NCBI GenBank assembly: GCA_942490885.1
Contig: CALNYT010000002.1
Span: 1,922,001 to 1,986,000, forward strand
Direction of reading: 5' to 3'
DNA from: Oceanirhabdus sp942490885
GTDB taxonomy: Bacteria > Bacillota > Clostridia > Clostridiales > Clostridiaceae
DNA: 64,000 bases
The notes beneath the pieces are model-generated. The model saw only the letters and a program-made list of their open reading frames with translations. It did no database searches and was not told the DNA's origin. This document shows positions 7,629 through 16,454 of this stretch, in pieces (within the stretch, counting starts at the first letter, position 1; every line of letters starts with the position of its first letter). A program made the translations under genes and the position numbers.

Positions 7629-7769
7629 CTTCTTATTAGTTTATTGGGATTATGATAAAAATTTTAATTATTAATAACTAAAACCTTATAGCTTAAAAAG
7701 TCTAGTTTTTACTAATAATAAAATAGAATTTATTAGGTTATATGTGTAAAAAAACTGGGAAGGGGGAAT

Positions 7770-7790
7770 ATGTCTAGAGGACATTATTGA
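7770..7790 (+). other. Possible six-codon upstream ORF in the ktrB leader
   Basis: ATG at 7770 follows the strongest ribosome-binding site of the leader (AGGGGG 7761-7766) and encodes only MSRGHY before TGA at 7788. The ktrB ATG follows 4 bases later with no good site of its own, so initiation at ktrB may depend on re-initiation after this peptide. Confidence 0.4.
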
Positions 7791-7794
7791 GAAT

Positions 7795-9150
7795 ATGAGA
7801 ACGACCTTCAATTCAAAAGAAATAAAAAAGAAACTTACTCCGGTACAAATTTTAGCGGGTGGTTTTTTGGCAGTAATAAGTTTAGGAACAATTCTTTTAA
7901 GCTTACCTATTGCAACAGTAGATAGAGTAAGTACTAATTTTATTGATGCACTGTTTACATCTACATCAGCAGTATGTGTTACAGGGTTAGTGGTGGTGGA
8001 TACTGGTACTTATTGGAGTATGTTCGGAAAGACGGTCATTATAACATTGATTGAAATTGGTGGACTAGGATTTATGTCTGTGGCAACATTATTTTTTCTT
8101 TTATTAGGAAAGAGAATAACTTTAAGAGAAAGAATGGTAATGCAAGAGGCTATGAATTATTTTTCTTTACAAGGCCTTGTAAAGATGGCTAAATACATAT
8201 TAACATTCACTTTTTCAGTACAAATTGGAGGAGCGGCTCTTCTTTCTATTCAGTTTATACCAGAGTTTGGATTTTTAAAGGGAATAGGATATAGTCTATT
8301 CCACTCTATATCTGCCTTCTGTAATGCGGGATTTGATCTCATGGGTAACTTTACAAGTATCACAAAATATTCAGGAAATCCGCTTGTAATGCTTACAATA
8401 ACAGCATTAATTATTGTTTCAGGTCTTGGATTTTTTGTATGGGCGGACATATATAATTATAAAAAGAGTAGGAGATTAACTCTTCACTCAAAAATTGTTC
8501 TTACTATGACGGCTATATTAGTTGTAGGTGGTGCAATTCTAATGTTTATATTCGAATTTAATAATCCAGATACAATTAAAAATGTTCCGGGTGGTGAGAA
8601 GCTATTATCATCATTGTTTGCATCTGTAACACCAAGAACTGCGGGATTTAACTCTATAAGTACAGATGCTATGAGTAATGCCGGTAAGTTTCTAACAATG
8701 ATACTTATGTTTATTGGTGGTTCACCAGGTTCTACAGCTGGAGGAATTAAAACGGTTACAGCTGGGGTTATTATACTTACAATAATTGCTTTTATTAAAG
8801 AGAAAGAAGATGTAGAAGCTTTTAAAAGAAGAATAAATAGAGAGACTGTTTTTAAAGCTTTTGTAATTATGATTATAAGTTTGTTAATTGTAATAATTTC
8901 AACTCTTTTATTATCAGTTACAGAACCTAATGCTGACTTTGAAATGATTTTTTATGAAGCTATTTCTGCATTTGGCACTGTTGGATTATCAATGGGACTA
9001 ACACCAAATCTAAGTTTAGGCGGAAAAATAATAGTAGCTGTTGCAATGTATGCTGGAAGAGTAGGACCATTGACATTAGCACTAGCATTGGGTAATAAAA
9101 GGAGAAAAGGTGCCATAAGGTATCCTGAAGATAAAATACTAGTAGGATAG
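7795..9150 (+). CDS. ktrB: TrkH/KtrB-type potassium transporter membrane subunit
   Basis: 451 residues, strongly hydrophobic, with the four M1-P-M2 repeats of the superfamily. The four selectivity-filter loops are visible in order: SAVCVTGL (about 60), SAFCNAGFD (about 177), SVTPRTAGFN (about 281) and SAFGTVGLS (about 392), each with the filter glycine. The protein dimerises as a K+ (or Na+-coupled) channel-like transporter gated by the cytoplasmic ring encoded by the next gene. The ATG at 7795 has only a weak GAG site. It is driven by the promoter at 7601 and separated from ktrA by 11 bases. Confidence 0.95.
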   Translation: MRTTFNSKEIKKKLTPVQILAGGFLAVISLGTILLSLPIATVDRVSTNFIDALFTSTSAVCVTGLVVVDTGTYWSMFGKTVIITLIEIGGLGFMSVATLFFLLLGKRITLRERMVMQEAMNYFSLQGLVKMAKYILTFTFSVQIGGAALLSIQFIPEFGFLKGIGYSLFHSISAFCNAGFDLMGNFTSITKYSGNPLVMLTITALIIVSGLGFFVWADIYNYKKSRRLTLHSKIVLTMTAILVVGGAILMFIFEFNNPDTIKNVPGGEKLLSSLFASVTPRTAGFNSISTDAMSNAGKFLTMILMFIGGSPGSTAGGIKTVTAGVIILTIIAFIKEKEDVEAFKRRINRETVFKAFVIMIISLLIVIISTLLLSVTEPNADFEMIFYEAISAFGTVGLSMGLTPNLSLGGKIIVAVAMYAGRVGPLTLALALGNKRRKGAIRYPEDKILVG

Positions 9151-9161
9151 AGGTGGATTAA

Positions 9162-9824
9162 ATGAGTAAAAAGCAATATATTGTTATTGGTCTTGGAAGA
9201 TTTGGAGTTTCTGTAGCTCAAACGTTATTTAATCTTGGGCATGATGTTTTAGCACTTGATTCAAATGAAGAGAGTGTTCAGAGTATTGCAGATACAGTTA
9301 CTCATGCAATAGTAGCTGATGCAACTGATGAAAAAAGTTTAAGAGCTATTGGTATTAGAAATTTTGATGTTGCAGTTGTATCTATTGGAGAAAATATACA
9401 ATCAAGTATAATGGCAACATTGTTATTGAAGGAGTTAGGAGTAAAGTATATTATAACTAAAGCAAATAATGCAATGCATGCTAAGGTATTAATGAAAATC
9501 GGAGCTGACAGAGTTGTATTCCCAGAAAAAGATATGGGATTAAGAGTAGCACATGATCTTGTTTCATCTAATATTTTAGAGTATATTGAACTTTCAGTAG
9601 ACTATAGTATAGCTGAATTCTTATGTCCGAAAGTATGGATAGGTAAGAGTTTAGTTGAAATTGATGTAAGATCTAATTATGGTATAAACGTAATTGGTAT
9701 AAGACACAACGAGGAAATTGATGTTTCTCCTTCTGCATATAAGAAATTAGAAGAGGGAAGTGTAATTATTGCTATAGGTAGAATTGAAGACCTCAATAAT
9801 TTAGAAAGTAAGATTAAGAAGTAA
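9162..9824 (+). CDS. ktrA: KtrA/TrkA-type potassium uptake regulatory subunit
   Basis: 220 residues. The RCK_N Rossmann domain starts at once with the nucleotide-binding glycines GLGRFGVSVA (about 10-19) and ends its second strand with an acidic residue in ALDSNEE (about 33-39). The RCK_C domain occupies about 138-220. In the family, octameric rings bind ATP/ADP or NAD(H) in the N-domain, and many bind c-di-AMP in the C-domain, to gate the membrane partner. One RCK unit only, so KtrA-like rather than the tandem TrkA of enterics. AGGTGG ribosome-binding site; cotranscribed with ktrB. Confidence 0.94.
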   Translation: MSKKQYIVIGLGRFGVSVAQTLFNLGHDVLALDSNEESVQSIADTVTHAIVADATDEKSLRAIGIRNFDVAVVSIGENIQSSIMATLLLKELGVKYIITKANNAMHAKVLMKIGADRVVFPEKDMGLRVAHDLVSSNILEYIELSVDYSIAEFLCPKVWIGKSLVEIDVRSNYGINVIGIRHNEEIDVSPSAYKKLEEGSVIIAIGRIEDLNNLESKIKK

Positions 9825-9835
9825 GGATGATAAAT

Positions 9836-10618
9836 TTGGATATTATTGAAAGTAAAAATAACAATAAGATAAAAGAACTCAAGAAGCTTAAGGATAGAAA
9901 ATGGAGAAAAAAGGAAGGCAAATTTCTTGTTGAAGGATATAGATTTGTACAGGAAGCATGGATGTCCGAATTTGATATTGAATCTATTATAATTAATGCT
10001 GATAATAAAGACAAATATGATGATTTTAAAAGAGACAATAATATCTCTATTGAAGATGAGATTTATGTTTCAGAAGGAGTATTTAAGGAAGTATCACAGA
10101 CTCAAAATTCACAAGGAATTATCACTGTAGTTAAAAATAAATCTATAGAACATGAAATTGAAGATGGATTGTATGTATTATTAGATAGATTACAGGATCC
10201 AGGTAATGTTGGCACTATTATTAGAACTTCTCATGCTGCAGGCGCTAAGGGAATAGTTCTTACAAAAGGTTGTGTTGATATATATAATGATAAAGTGCTG
10301 AGATCCACAATGGGATCTGTTTTCAAAATTCCAATTATAGAAGATTCAAATCTTGAATTCACAAGAAAATTAAAGGATAATGGTTTTAAATTTGTAGTGA
10401 GTTCACTGGAAGAAAGTGAAGATTTCTATGACTGTTATTTAAAAGGTAATACCGTTATAGCGGTAGGGAATGAAGGGAATGGACTCAGCCAGGAGATATA
10501 TTCGCTTCAAGATGTGAGAGTTAAAATCCCTATGCCAGGTGGTGCAGAGTCCTTAAATGCAGGCGTAGCAGCATCTATTATGATATATGAATGTGTAAGA
10601 CAAAAAAATAGTAATTGA
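9836..10618 (+). CDS. SpoU/TrmH-family RNA 2'-O-methyltransferase
   Basis: 260 residues from TTG at 9836, chosen because AAGGA (9823-9827) is 8 bases upstream; the ATG at 9827 overlaps that site. The N-terminal substrate-binding domain has the IIESKNNNKIKELKKLKDRK and GKFLVEGYRFV blocks (about 3-35). The SPOUT domain has the three motifs: DRLQDPGNVGTIIRTSHAAG, a central VGNEGNGLS, and SLNAGVAASIMIYE at the end. Members methylate ribose 2'-OH in 23S rRNA or tRNA; this subgroup (YsgA/TsnR-like) cannot be assigned a site from sequence. It overlaps the end of the ktrA operon by spacing (11 bases). Confidence 0.9.
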   Translation: MDIIESKNNNKIKELKKLKDRKWRKKEGKFLVEGYRFVQEAWMSEFDIESIIINADNKDKYDDFKRDNNISIEDEIYVSEGVFKEVSQTQNSQGIITVVKNKSIEHEIEDGLYVLLDRLQDPGNVGTIIRTSHAAGAKGIVLTKGCVDIYNDKVLRSTMGSVFKIPIIEDSNLEFTRKLKDNGFKFVVSSLEESEDFYDCYLKGNTVIAVGNEGNGLSQEIYSLQDVRVKIPMPGGAESLNAGVAASIMIYECVRQKNSN

Positions 10619-10642
10619 TATTTTTTCTTTTCATGATATAAT
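10615..10642 (+). promoter_or_regulatory. Sigma-A promoter of the pheST operon
   Basis: TTGATA (10615-10620) and TATAAT (10637-10642) with a 16-base spacer. The -35 box overlaps the stop codon of the upstream methyltransferase gene. Confidence 0.75.
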
Positions 10643-10649
10643 AGATAAA

Positions 10650-10897
10650 GATTAATAATTAAACGATGATAAAGAGAGTAGGTTTATGAAGACAATCAGA
10701 GAGAGATAGTCAAAGGCTGTAAGCTATCTTATGAAACTAATAAACTGAAGTTCACTTTGGAGTTCTTGTGATGAATAGATTAGTTACAAGCGGCGATGGT
10801 CGATAAAACATAGAGTGGATGTATACATAGTATATATCAACTAGGGTGGTAACGCGGAATATCTTCGTCCCTTTTTTTAGGGATGGAGTTTTTTTTT
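10650..10897 (+). promoter_or_regulatory. T-box leader, tRNA-Phe sensing
   Basis: The invariant T-box AGGGTGGTAACGCGG lies at 10843-10857 and is followed by an intrinsic terminator (10863-10897). The stem I region upstream contains a TTC (10751-10753) in a GAAGTTCAC context, suitable as the Phe specifier codon. Uncharged tRNA-Phe would pair with the specifier and with TGG of the T-box, stabilise the antiterminator and switch on pheST. Assigning this TTC rather than the one at 10763 as the specifier is by context. Confidence 0.92.
10863..10897 (+). terminator. T-box-controlled terminator before pheS
   Basis: CTTCGTCCCT pairs with AGGGATGGAG (G-T pairs allowed), loop of Ts, then nine Ts. The left arm competes with the T-box antiterminator. 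Confidence 0.9.
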
Positions 10898-10962
10898 ACC
10901 CAAAAGTATAATAATGCTTGATTTGATGAAGAATTTTAATAATAAGTAAAGGAGGAATTACC

Positions 10963-11982
10963 ATGAAGGATATGTTATTAGAAATAAAACAGAATGCTAT
11001 TGAGCAATTGAATAATGCTGATTCAAAAGAAAAGCTTGAAGAAATAAGAATAAAATATCTTGGTAAAAAAGGTGAACTTACTGCAATTTTAAGAGGAATG
11101 GGTAAGTTATCTGCAGAAGAGAGACCTATAGTTGGTAAAGTAGCTAATGAAGTTAGAAGTGAGATTGAGGAACTTCTAGAAACAAAGATCCAAGGAATTA
11201 AGAATATTGAGAAGGCTAAAAAGTTAAAAGAAGAGATAATAGATATTACAATGCCAGGTGCTCTTCCTAAAGTTGGTAGAAGACATCCATTAGAAATGAC
11301 ACTTGATAAGGTTAAAGAAATATTCATGTCAATGGGATTTGCAATAGAAGAAGGTCCAGAAGTTGAGTATGATCATTATAACTTTGAAGCCTTAAATATT
11401 CCTAAGGGGCACCCAGCAAGAGGAGAACAAGATACATTTTATATTAATGATAATATAGTTTTAAGAACTCAAACATCACCAGTACAGATAAGAACAATGG
11501 AAAATCAGAAACCACCTATAAAGATGATTTCTCCTGGTAAGGTTTATCGTTCAGATGACCTTGATGCAACACACTCACCAATATTCTATCAAATTGAAGG
11601 TCTTGTAATAGATAAGAATATTACATTTGCAGATCTTAAAGGTACTCTAGATGTATTCTTTAAGAAAATGTTTGGAGAGAATATGAGAACTACATTTAGA
11701 CCACATCATTTCCCATTTACTGAGCCTTCAGCTGAGATGGATGTAACATGCTTCGTTTGTGGTGGAGAAGGATGTAATGTATGTAAAGGTAGCGGATGGA
11801 TAGAATTAGTTGGTTGTGGAATGGTTCATCCACAAGTACTAAGAAATTGCGGAATTGATCCTGAAGAGTACAGTGGATTCGCATTTGGATTTGGACTTGA
11901 TAGAATGGTTATGCTTAACTATGGAATAGATGATATAAGACTTCTATATGAAAGTGATATGAGATTCTTAGATCAATTCTAA
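10963..11982 (+). CDS. pheS: Phenylalanyl-tRNA synthetase alpha subunit
   Basis: 339 residues, normal length. The N-terminal coiled coil binds tRNA; the class II core shows motif 1/2 (HPLEMTLDKVKEIFMSMGF, about 107-125; KMISPGKVYRSDDLDATHSPIF, about 186-207) and the motif 3 GFAFGFGLDRMVML near the end. The VCGGEGCNVCKGSGW insert (about 265-279), with four Cys, is common in Firmicutes. It forms the alpha2beta2 enzyme with PheT to charge tRNA-Phe. AAAGGAGG ribosome-binding site; controlled by the T-box. Confidence 0.98.
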   Translation: MKDMLLEIKQNAIEQLNNADSKEKLEEIRIKYLGKKGELTAILRGMGKLSAEERPIVGKVANEVRSEIEELLETKIQGIKNIEKAKKLKEEIIDITMPGALPKVGRRHPLEMTLDKVKEIFMSMGFAIEEGPEVEYDHYNFEALNIPKGHPARGEQDTFYINDNIVLRTQTSPVQIRTMENQKPPIKMISPGKVYRSDDLDATHSPIFYQIEGLVIDKNITFADLKGTLDVFFKKMFGENMRTTFRPHHFPFTEPSAEMDVTCFVCGGEGCNVCKGSGWIELVGCGMVHPQVLRNCGIDPEEYSGFAFGFGLDRMVMLNYGIDDIRLLYESDMRFLDQF

Positions 11983-12005
11983 AATAAAATTAGGAGGTAG
12001 TTAAT

Positions 12006-14381
12006 ATGAAAGTACCATATACTTGGCTTAAAGATTATGTTGAGATAAATATTGGACCTCAAGAACTTGGAGATAAACTTACTGTAAGTGGATCAAAAGT
12101 TGAAGAGGTTATCATTTCAGGTGGAGATATTACAAATGTTGTTACCGGAAAAATTGAGAAGATAGAGCCACATGAAGAAGCTGAAAGATTAAAGATTTGC
12201 TCAGTTAACATTGGTAAAGAAGAAAATATTCAAATAGTTACTGCTGCAGATAATATGAAAGAGAATGATATAGTTCCTACTGCGTTACATGGATCAACGC
12301 TTGCTGGCGGTTTAAAGATAAAAAAGGGTAAGTTAAGAGGGGCAAAATCAGAGGGAATGTTCTGTTCAGAGGTTGAATTAGGATTAGCTGATGAAAAAGA
12401 TATAGATGGTTTAATGATACTTCCTACTGATACGCCTATCGGTGTGGATATTAAAGAAGTTGTTGAAATAGAGAGTGCTATGATCGACTTTGAGATAACT
12501 TCAAACAGACCAGATTGTTTAAGTATAGTAGGGATGGCTAGAGAAACAGCTGCTACATTAGGAACTACATATAGAATGCCAGAATTACAATATAAAGCAA
12601 AATCTAGTGAAAAAATTGAAGATGTACTAAAAGTAGAAGTTAAAGATGAGTTATGTAAGAGATATATGGCTAGAGGAATAAAGAATGTTAAAATTCAACC
12701 ATCACCTAAGTGGATGCAAGATAGATTACTTGATGCAGGAGTTAGACCAATCAATAATATAGTGGATATAACAAACTTTGTTATGGTAGAGATGGGTCAA
12801 CCAATGCATGCTTTTGATGCTAGAGAGATATCATCAAACAAAATTGTTGTTGAGAAGGGCGATTGCGGAGAAAAATTCACTACTCTTGATGAGATAGAAA
12901 GAATTTTACCTGAGGGTGCTCTTTGCATCAAGGATGGAGATAGAACAGTAGCTATTGCAGGAATAATGGGTGGACTTAATAGTGAAGTAAAAGACAATAC
13001 TGCTGAGATTTATCTTGAATGTGCTTCATTTGAACCTGTTAATATTAGAGAAACTTCAAGTAAGATTGCATTAAGAACTGATGCATCTACAAAGTTTGAG
13101 AAAGAACTAGATCCTAATAATGTTCAAATTGCAATGGATAGAGCATGTTACTTAATTCAAGAATTAGGTGCAGGGGATGTAATGGAAGGTACTATTGATG
13201 TTTATAATCAAGTGAAAGAATCTCATTCTCTTGAAGTTAGTGCTAAATGGGTGAATGAATTCCTTGGAACAGAGATTCCAGGTGAGGATATGGTAAAATA
13301 TCTAAATTCTCTAGATATGAAAACAGTTATTGAGGGTGATACTCTTAAGATAAATGTTCCTACATTTAGATGTGATATGTATATTAAAGAAGATGTCGCT
13401 GAAGAAATTGCAAGGATATATGGATATAATAAAGTTAAACCTACAATAGATACTACAACTACTTTAAGAGAACCTATGAATAAGAGAATGTTGAATGAGA
13501 GATATATTACAGATGTTCTTATCAACTGTGGATTAAGTCAATCAATCAGTTATTCATTCATTAGTCCTAAGGTTTTCGATAAGATACTTGTTTCTGAGGA
13601 TAGTGAATTAAGAAATGCTGTGAAAATTAAAAATCCATTAGGTGAAGATTACAGTATTATGAGAACAACTATGATACCTTCAATAATGGATTCATTAGGA
13701 AGAAACTATGCAAGAGGAAATGATGTTGTTAGGCTATTTGAGACAGGTAAGATATATATTCCGAGTGGAGATAGCAATAAGATACCAGAAGAGAGTAACA
13801 TAATAACTATTGGAATGTATGGAGAGTGTGATTTCTTTGCATTAAAGGGAGTAGTTGAGACTCTAGTTGAGAGACTTGGAGTGGCTAAAGCTAAGTATGA
13901 GAGAGTAACAGATAATCCTAGTTTTCATCCAGGAAAAACTGCGGCATTAAAAGTTAGAAAAGATGTTATTGGGGTATTTGGGGAAATACATCCTGATGTG
14001 ATAGAAAACTATGAAATAGAGAAAAACTGTTATGTTGCTCAACTTAACATGGATATTCTTTGTGAGTTAAGTAATATTGATAAAAAATATTCTGCACTAC
14101 CTAAGTATCCAGCCGTTACAAGAGATATCGCTGTACTTATAGATAGAGAAATTCTTGTTGGTGAAATAGAAGAGAGCATAAAAAAAGCAGGCGGAAACCT
14201 TTTAGAGAGCTTCAAATTGTTTGATGTATATGAAGGGGAGCAAATTCCAGAAGGTAAAAAGAGTATTGCATATGCTTTAACGTATAGAGCAGATAGAACT
14301 TTAACTGATAAAGAAGTTAATAAAGTTCATGATAAGATTCAAAGTTCACTTGAACATAAGTTTGGAGCACAACTTAGATAA
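12006..14381 (+). CDS. pheT: Phenylalanyl-tRNA synthetase beta subunit
   Basis: 791 residues, normal length. In order: the B1 domain (MKVPYTWLKDYVEI), the OB-fold tRNA-binding EMAP-like domain (about 40-150, LKICSVNIG), the B3/B4 editing domain (about 210-380, FEITSNRPDCLS before it), the B5 domain, the class II-like core and the C-terminal anticodon-binding FDX-ACB domain (about 697-791, LPKYPAVTRDIAVLID). The subunit edits Tyr-tRNA-Phe. It begins 23 bases after pheS with AGGAGG. No terminator was found directly after it; a repeat fragment starts 6 bases past the stop. Confidence 0.98.
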   Translation: MKVPYTWLKDYVEINIGPQELGDKLTVSGSKVEEVIISGGDITNVVTGKIEKIEPHEEAERLKICSVNIGKEENIQIVTAADNMKENDIVPTALHGSTLAGGLKIKKGKLRGAKSEGMFCSEVELGLADEKDIDGLMILPTDTPIGVDIKEVVEIESAMIDFEITSNRPDCLSIVGMARETAATLGTTYRMPELQYKAKSSEKIEDVLKVEVKDELCKRYMARGIKNVKIQPSPKWMQDRLLDAGVRPINNIVDITNFVMVEMGQPMHAFDAREISSNKIVVEKGDCGEKFTTLDEIERILPEGALCIKDGDRTVAIAGIMGGLNSEVKDNTAEIYLECASFEPVNIRETSSKIALRTDASTKFEKELDPNNVQIAMDRACYLIQELGAGDVMEGTIDVYNQVKESHSLEVSAKWVNEFLGTEIPGEDMVKYLNSLDMKTVIEGDTLKINVPTFRCDMYIKEDVAEEIARIYGYNKVKPTIDTTTTLREPMNKRMLNERYITDVLINCGLSQSISYSFISPKVFDKILVSEDSELRNAVKIKNPLGEDYSIMRTTMIPSIMDSLGRNYARGNDVVRLFETGKIYIPSGDSNKIPEESNIITIGMYGECDFFALKGVVETLVERLGVAKAKYERVTDNPSFHPGKTAALKVRKDVIGVFGEIHPDVIENYEIEKNCYVAQLNMDILCELSNIDKKYSALPKYPAVTRDIAVLIDREILVGEIEESIKKAGGNLLESFKLFDVYEGEQIPEGKKSIAYALTYRADRTLTDKEVNKVHDKIQSSLEHKFGAQLR

Positions 14382-14386
14382 AGATA

Positions 14387-14431
14387 GTTGTGAGTGGAGA
14401 ATGAAGGAGGGTTCTGACTTAGGTCAGAACC
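14387..14431 (-). repeat. Heptad/hairpin repeat fragment, inverted (copy D)
   Basis: Read on the minus strand it matches the hairpin-5 and heptad end of copy A: stem GGTTCTGAC (14410-14418) with GTCAGAACC (14423-14431), then heptads that read on the plus strand as GTTGTGA, GTGGAGA, ATGAAGG (14387-14407). The stem differs from copies A and B in both arms, so pairing is kept. The rest of the 313-base gap before zapA (14432-14633) shows no gene that I would support. Confidence 0.6.
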
Positions 14432-14633
14432 TTCATTATCTTCATGCATTGGCTCTGTAGAGAGTTTATCATTGGATTTCGTTTCAAAAGCAAGTGTAGG
14501 TGAAGTGCCTAACATCACTGTATAAATAATCAAAGTAAGTTTTGTACAGATTATAAAATTTAAAATAAAGTGTTAAGAAAAAATATTACTTAGCTTTGGC
14601 AATGATTTTGAACATACCTATGTCAATAATTGA

Positions 14634-14662
14634 TTTACTGTACTAAAAATATATGTTACAAT
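14634..14662 (+). promoter_or_regulatory. Candidate sigma-A promoter of zapA
   Basis: TTTACT (14634-14639) and TACAAT (14657-14662) with a 17-base spacer, 33 bases before the zapA start. Confidence 0.45.
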
Positions 14663-14694
14663 ATTTATAACTTTGAAAGTGAGAAGGTGTTTTA

Positions 14695-15318
14695 ATGAAT
14701 GTTGTAACCGTTACAATAAACGGAATAGAATACAATCTTAGGGGTGAAGAGAGTGACTCTTACATTCTAAAAGTTGCTGATATTGTAAATGATACTATTA
14801 TGAAGATAAAATCTAAAAATAACATGCTTAATGCAACTGACGTAATTGCTCTAGCTTCTATAAGAATAACTGATGAATTTTTAAAGAGTATAGAAGAAAG
14901 AGATATGATTCAAAAACAAGCAAGAGAGATATATGAGAAGAATGCCTCAATGAATGAAGAGTTGAAGGAAATTAGACAAGCTTTTAAAGTACTCCAAGAT
15001 GAGAATAATATTTTGTTAGAGAGAAATGAGAAATTGTCTAGTGAACAACATATTCTTGATTATGAGAAAGAAATCGCTTCTCTCACAAGTCAGTTAAGCA
15101 TTATAGAAGATAAGAGTAAAAAGTACATAAAAGAAAATACGGAATTAAAAAATGTTAAGAATGAACTTCTTAAACAAATTGAAGATCAAGAAATTAAGCA
15201 TAAAGCAATTAAGGAAAAAAACTTAAAATTAAGTAGAAAAATAATAAGAATGGAACAGGATCTCATGGAGAGTAATATTGCTCTAGCAAAGACTTTACAG
15301 AGACAAAATGGTAAATAG
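14695..15318 (+). CDS. zapA: Cell division protein ZapA
   Basis: 207 residues. Residues 1-75 form the ZapA domain: VTVTINGIEYNLRGEESDSYILKVADIVNDTI with the conserved LNATDVIALASIRITDEFL block. The rest, about 80-207, is a long charged coiled coil, much longer than in the ~100-residue proteobacterial proteins but as seen in clostridia. ZapA tetramers bundle FtsZ filaments at the division ring. It is monocistronic here, between a candidate promoter and a strong terminator, and lies upstream of the U32 peptidase, a common clostridial neighbourhood. Confidence 0.85.
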   Translation: MNVVTVTINGIEYNLRGEESDSYILKVADIVNDTIMKIKSKNNMLNATDVIALASIRITDEFLKSIEERDMIQKQAREIYEKNASMNEELKEIRQAFKVLQDENNILLERNEKLSSEQHILDYEKEIASLTSQLSIIEDKSKKYIKENTELKNVKNELLKQIEDQEIKHKAIKEKNLKLSRKIIRMEQDLMESNIALAKTLQRQNGK

Positions 15319-15330
15319 CAAAATATGATG

Positions 15331-15370
15331 AAAGAATCTTTAATTATATTAATTAAAGATTCTTTTTTTA
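15331..15370 (+). terminator. Intrinsic terminator after zapA
   Basis: A perfect 15-bp stem (AAAGAATCTTTAATT with AATTAAAGATTCTTT, 5-base loop) followed by a T run. A-rich sequence on the other side could let it work in both directions. Confidence 0.9.
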
Positions 15371-15456
15371 GTGCGCAAGCAAATTATATAATGTAATAAT
15401 TGAAAATATAAGTGCATACTTTAGTAACATAAAGAGATGATTGATTAGGGGGAACT

Positions 15457-16437
15457 ATGAGAGTACTTCTGTGTTTGAGACAGAGTTGTTATAAATATTA
15501 TTCTGCTGATACTCAGCAATGTCAGAAAATCTATAAGTTTTTAAGAAAGAGAAATATACAGGTAGATATTAACAATGGAGGAAAATGCGATTTTTCCAAA
15601 TATGATGTTGTTCACCTATTTGATCTGAATTCCACCGGGGAAATGTACAAGTATTATAAAGAAGCAGTGAGGAATAAATGTGATATTGTAATATCTCCTT
15701 TGTATTGGAATTATGAGAGATACTTCAAATTTAATATGAAGATAGAATCTATTAAGCTTTGGAAGAGGTGTAACATATATAGAGAGGAAATACTTAAAAA
15801 AAGCAAGAGAGTAATCTGTAGTAGTGAGATTGAAATGGATTTCTTGAATAGAGATTTTGGTCAAATAAATGGAGAAGTTGTATATTATGGCAGCGAGATA
15901 GAGTACGATGATATTCCTTTGTACTCCTTCAAGGAAAGAAATAATCTGGATAAATATGTGTTGTGCGTTGCCAGAATAAATCCAATCAAAAATCAGAAAG
16001 CATTAGTGGATATAACAGAGAAGTTAGGGATGTCACTAGTGCTTGTGGGAAATATTGATGATAAGAATTATTTTAGTGAGTGTATGAAAAAAGAACATGT
16101 AAAATATTTTGGATTCTATGATAGTTATAATATTTATAACGCTTACAGGTTTGCAGAAGTTCATGCAGTACCAGGGTTTTGTGAGATGCCAGGCCTCTCT
16201 ACACTAGAAGCAGCAGGGAGCGGATGTAAGGTGTTAACTTCAAGTGAAGGATGTGCTAAAGAGTATCTTAAGGATAAGGCATACTATTGTAATCCATTTA
16301 ATATAGATGATATAGAGAATAAATTAATTGAGGCTCTTAATGTTAGAAAGAGTAATGTGTTAAAATTATATGTTCAACAAAGGTTCAAATGGGAAAAATA
16401 TGGGGAGAACATACTTAAGATTTATGAATCACTATAA
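15457..16437 (+). CDS. Family 4 glycosyltransferase-like protein
   Basis: 326 residues, soluble GT-B fold. The N-terminal half (MRVLLCLRQSCYKYYSADTQQ) is a divergent acceptor domain. The C-terminal half has the GT4 donor-binding elements: YVLCVARINPIKNQ (about 167-180), VKYFGFYDSYNIYNAY, and PGFCEMPGLSTLEAAGSGCKVL (about 240-261), equivalent to the E-x7-E motif. Donor and acceptor are unknown. GGGGGAA ribosome-binding site. It stands alone between the zapA terminator and repeat copy B, far from the polysaccharide locus at 40-64 kb. Confidence 0.8.
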   Translation: MRVLLCLRQSCYKYYSADTQQCQKIYKFLRKRNIQVDINNGGKCDFSKYDVVHLFDLNSTGEMYKYYKEAVRNKCDIVISPLYWNYERYFKFNMKIESIKLWKRCNIYREEILKKSKRVICSSEIEMDFLNRDFGQINGEVVYYGSEIEYDDIPLYSFKERNNLDKYVLCVARINPIKNQKALVDITEKLGMSLVLVGNIDDKNYFSECMKKEHVKYFGFYDSYNIYNAYRFAEVHAVPGFCEMPGLSTLEAAGSGCKVLTSSEGCAKEYLKDKAYYCNPFNIDDIENKLIEALNVRKSNVLKLYVQQRFKWEKYGENILKIYESL

Positions 16438-16454
16438 AAAATAATTAAAAATAT

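Noticed and set aside
7628..7794. c-di-AMP (ydaO) or K+-related riboswitch in the ktrB leader
   Set aside because: The leader is short and very AT-rich and lacks the conserved GC-containing blocks of the ydaO class.
13223..13525. 100-codon minus-strand frame inside pheT
   Set aside because: Antisense to a conserved essential gene, with no independent signals.
14339..14533. 64-codon minus-strand frame overlapping the end of pheT
   Set aside because: It overlaps pheT and repeat copy D, lacks a ribosome-binding site and its composition is explained by the repeat.
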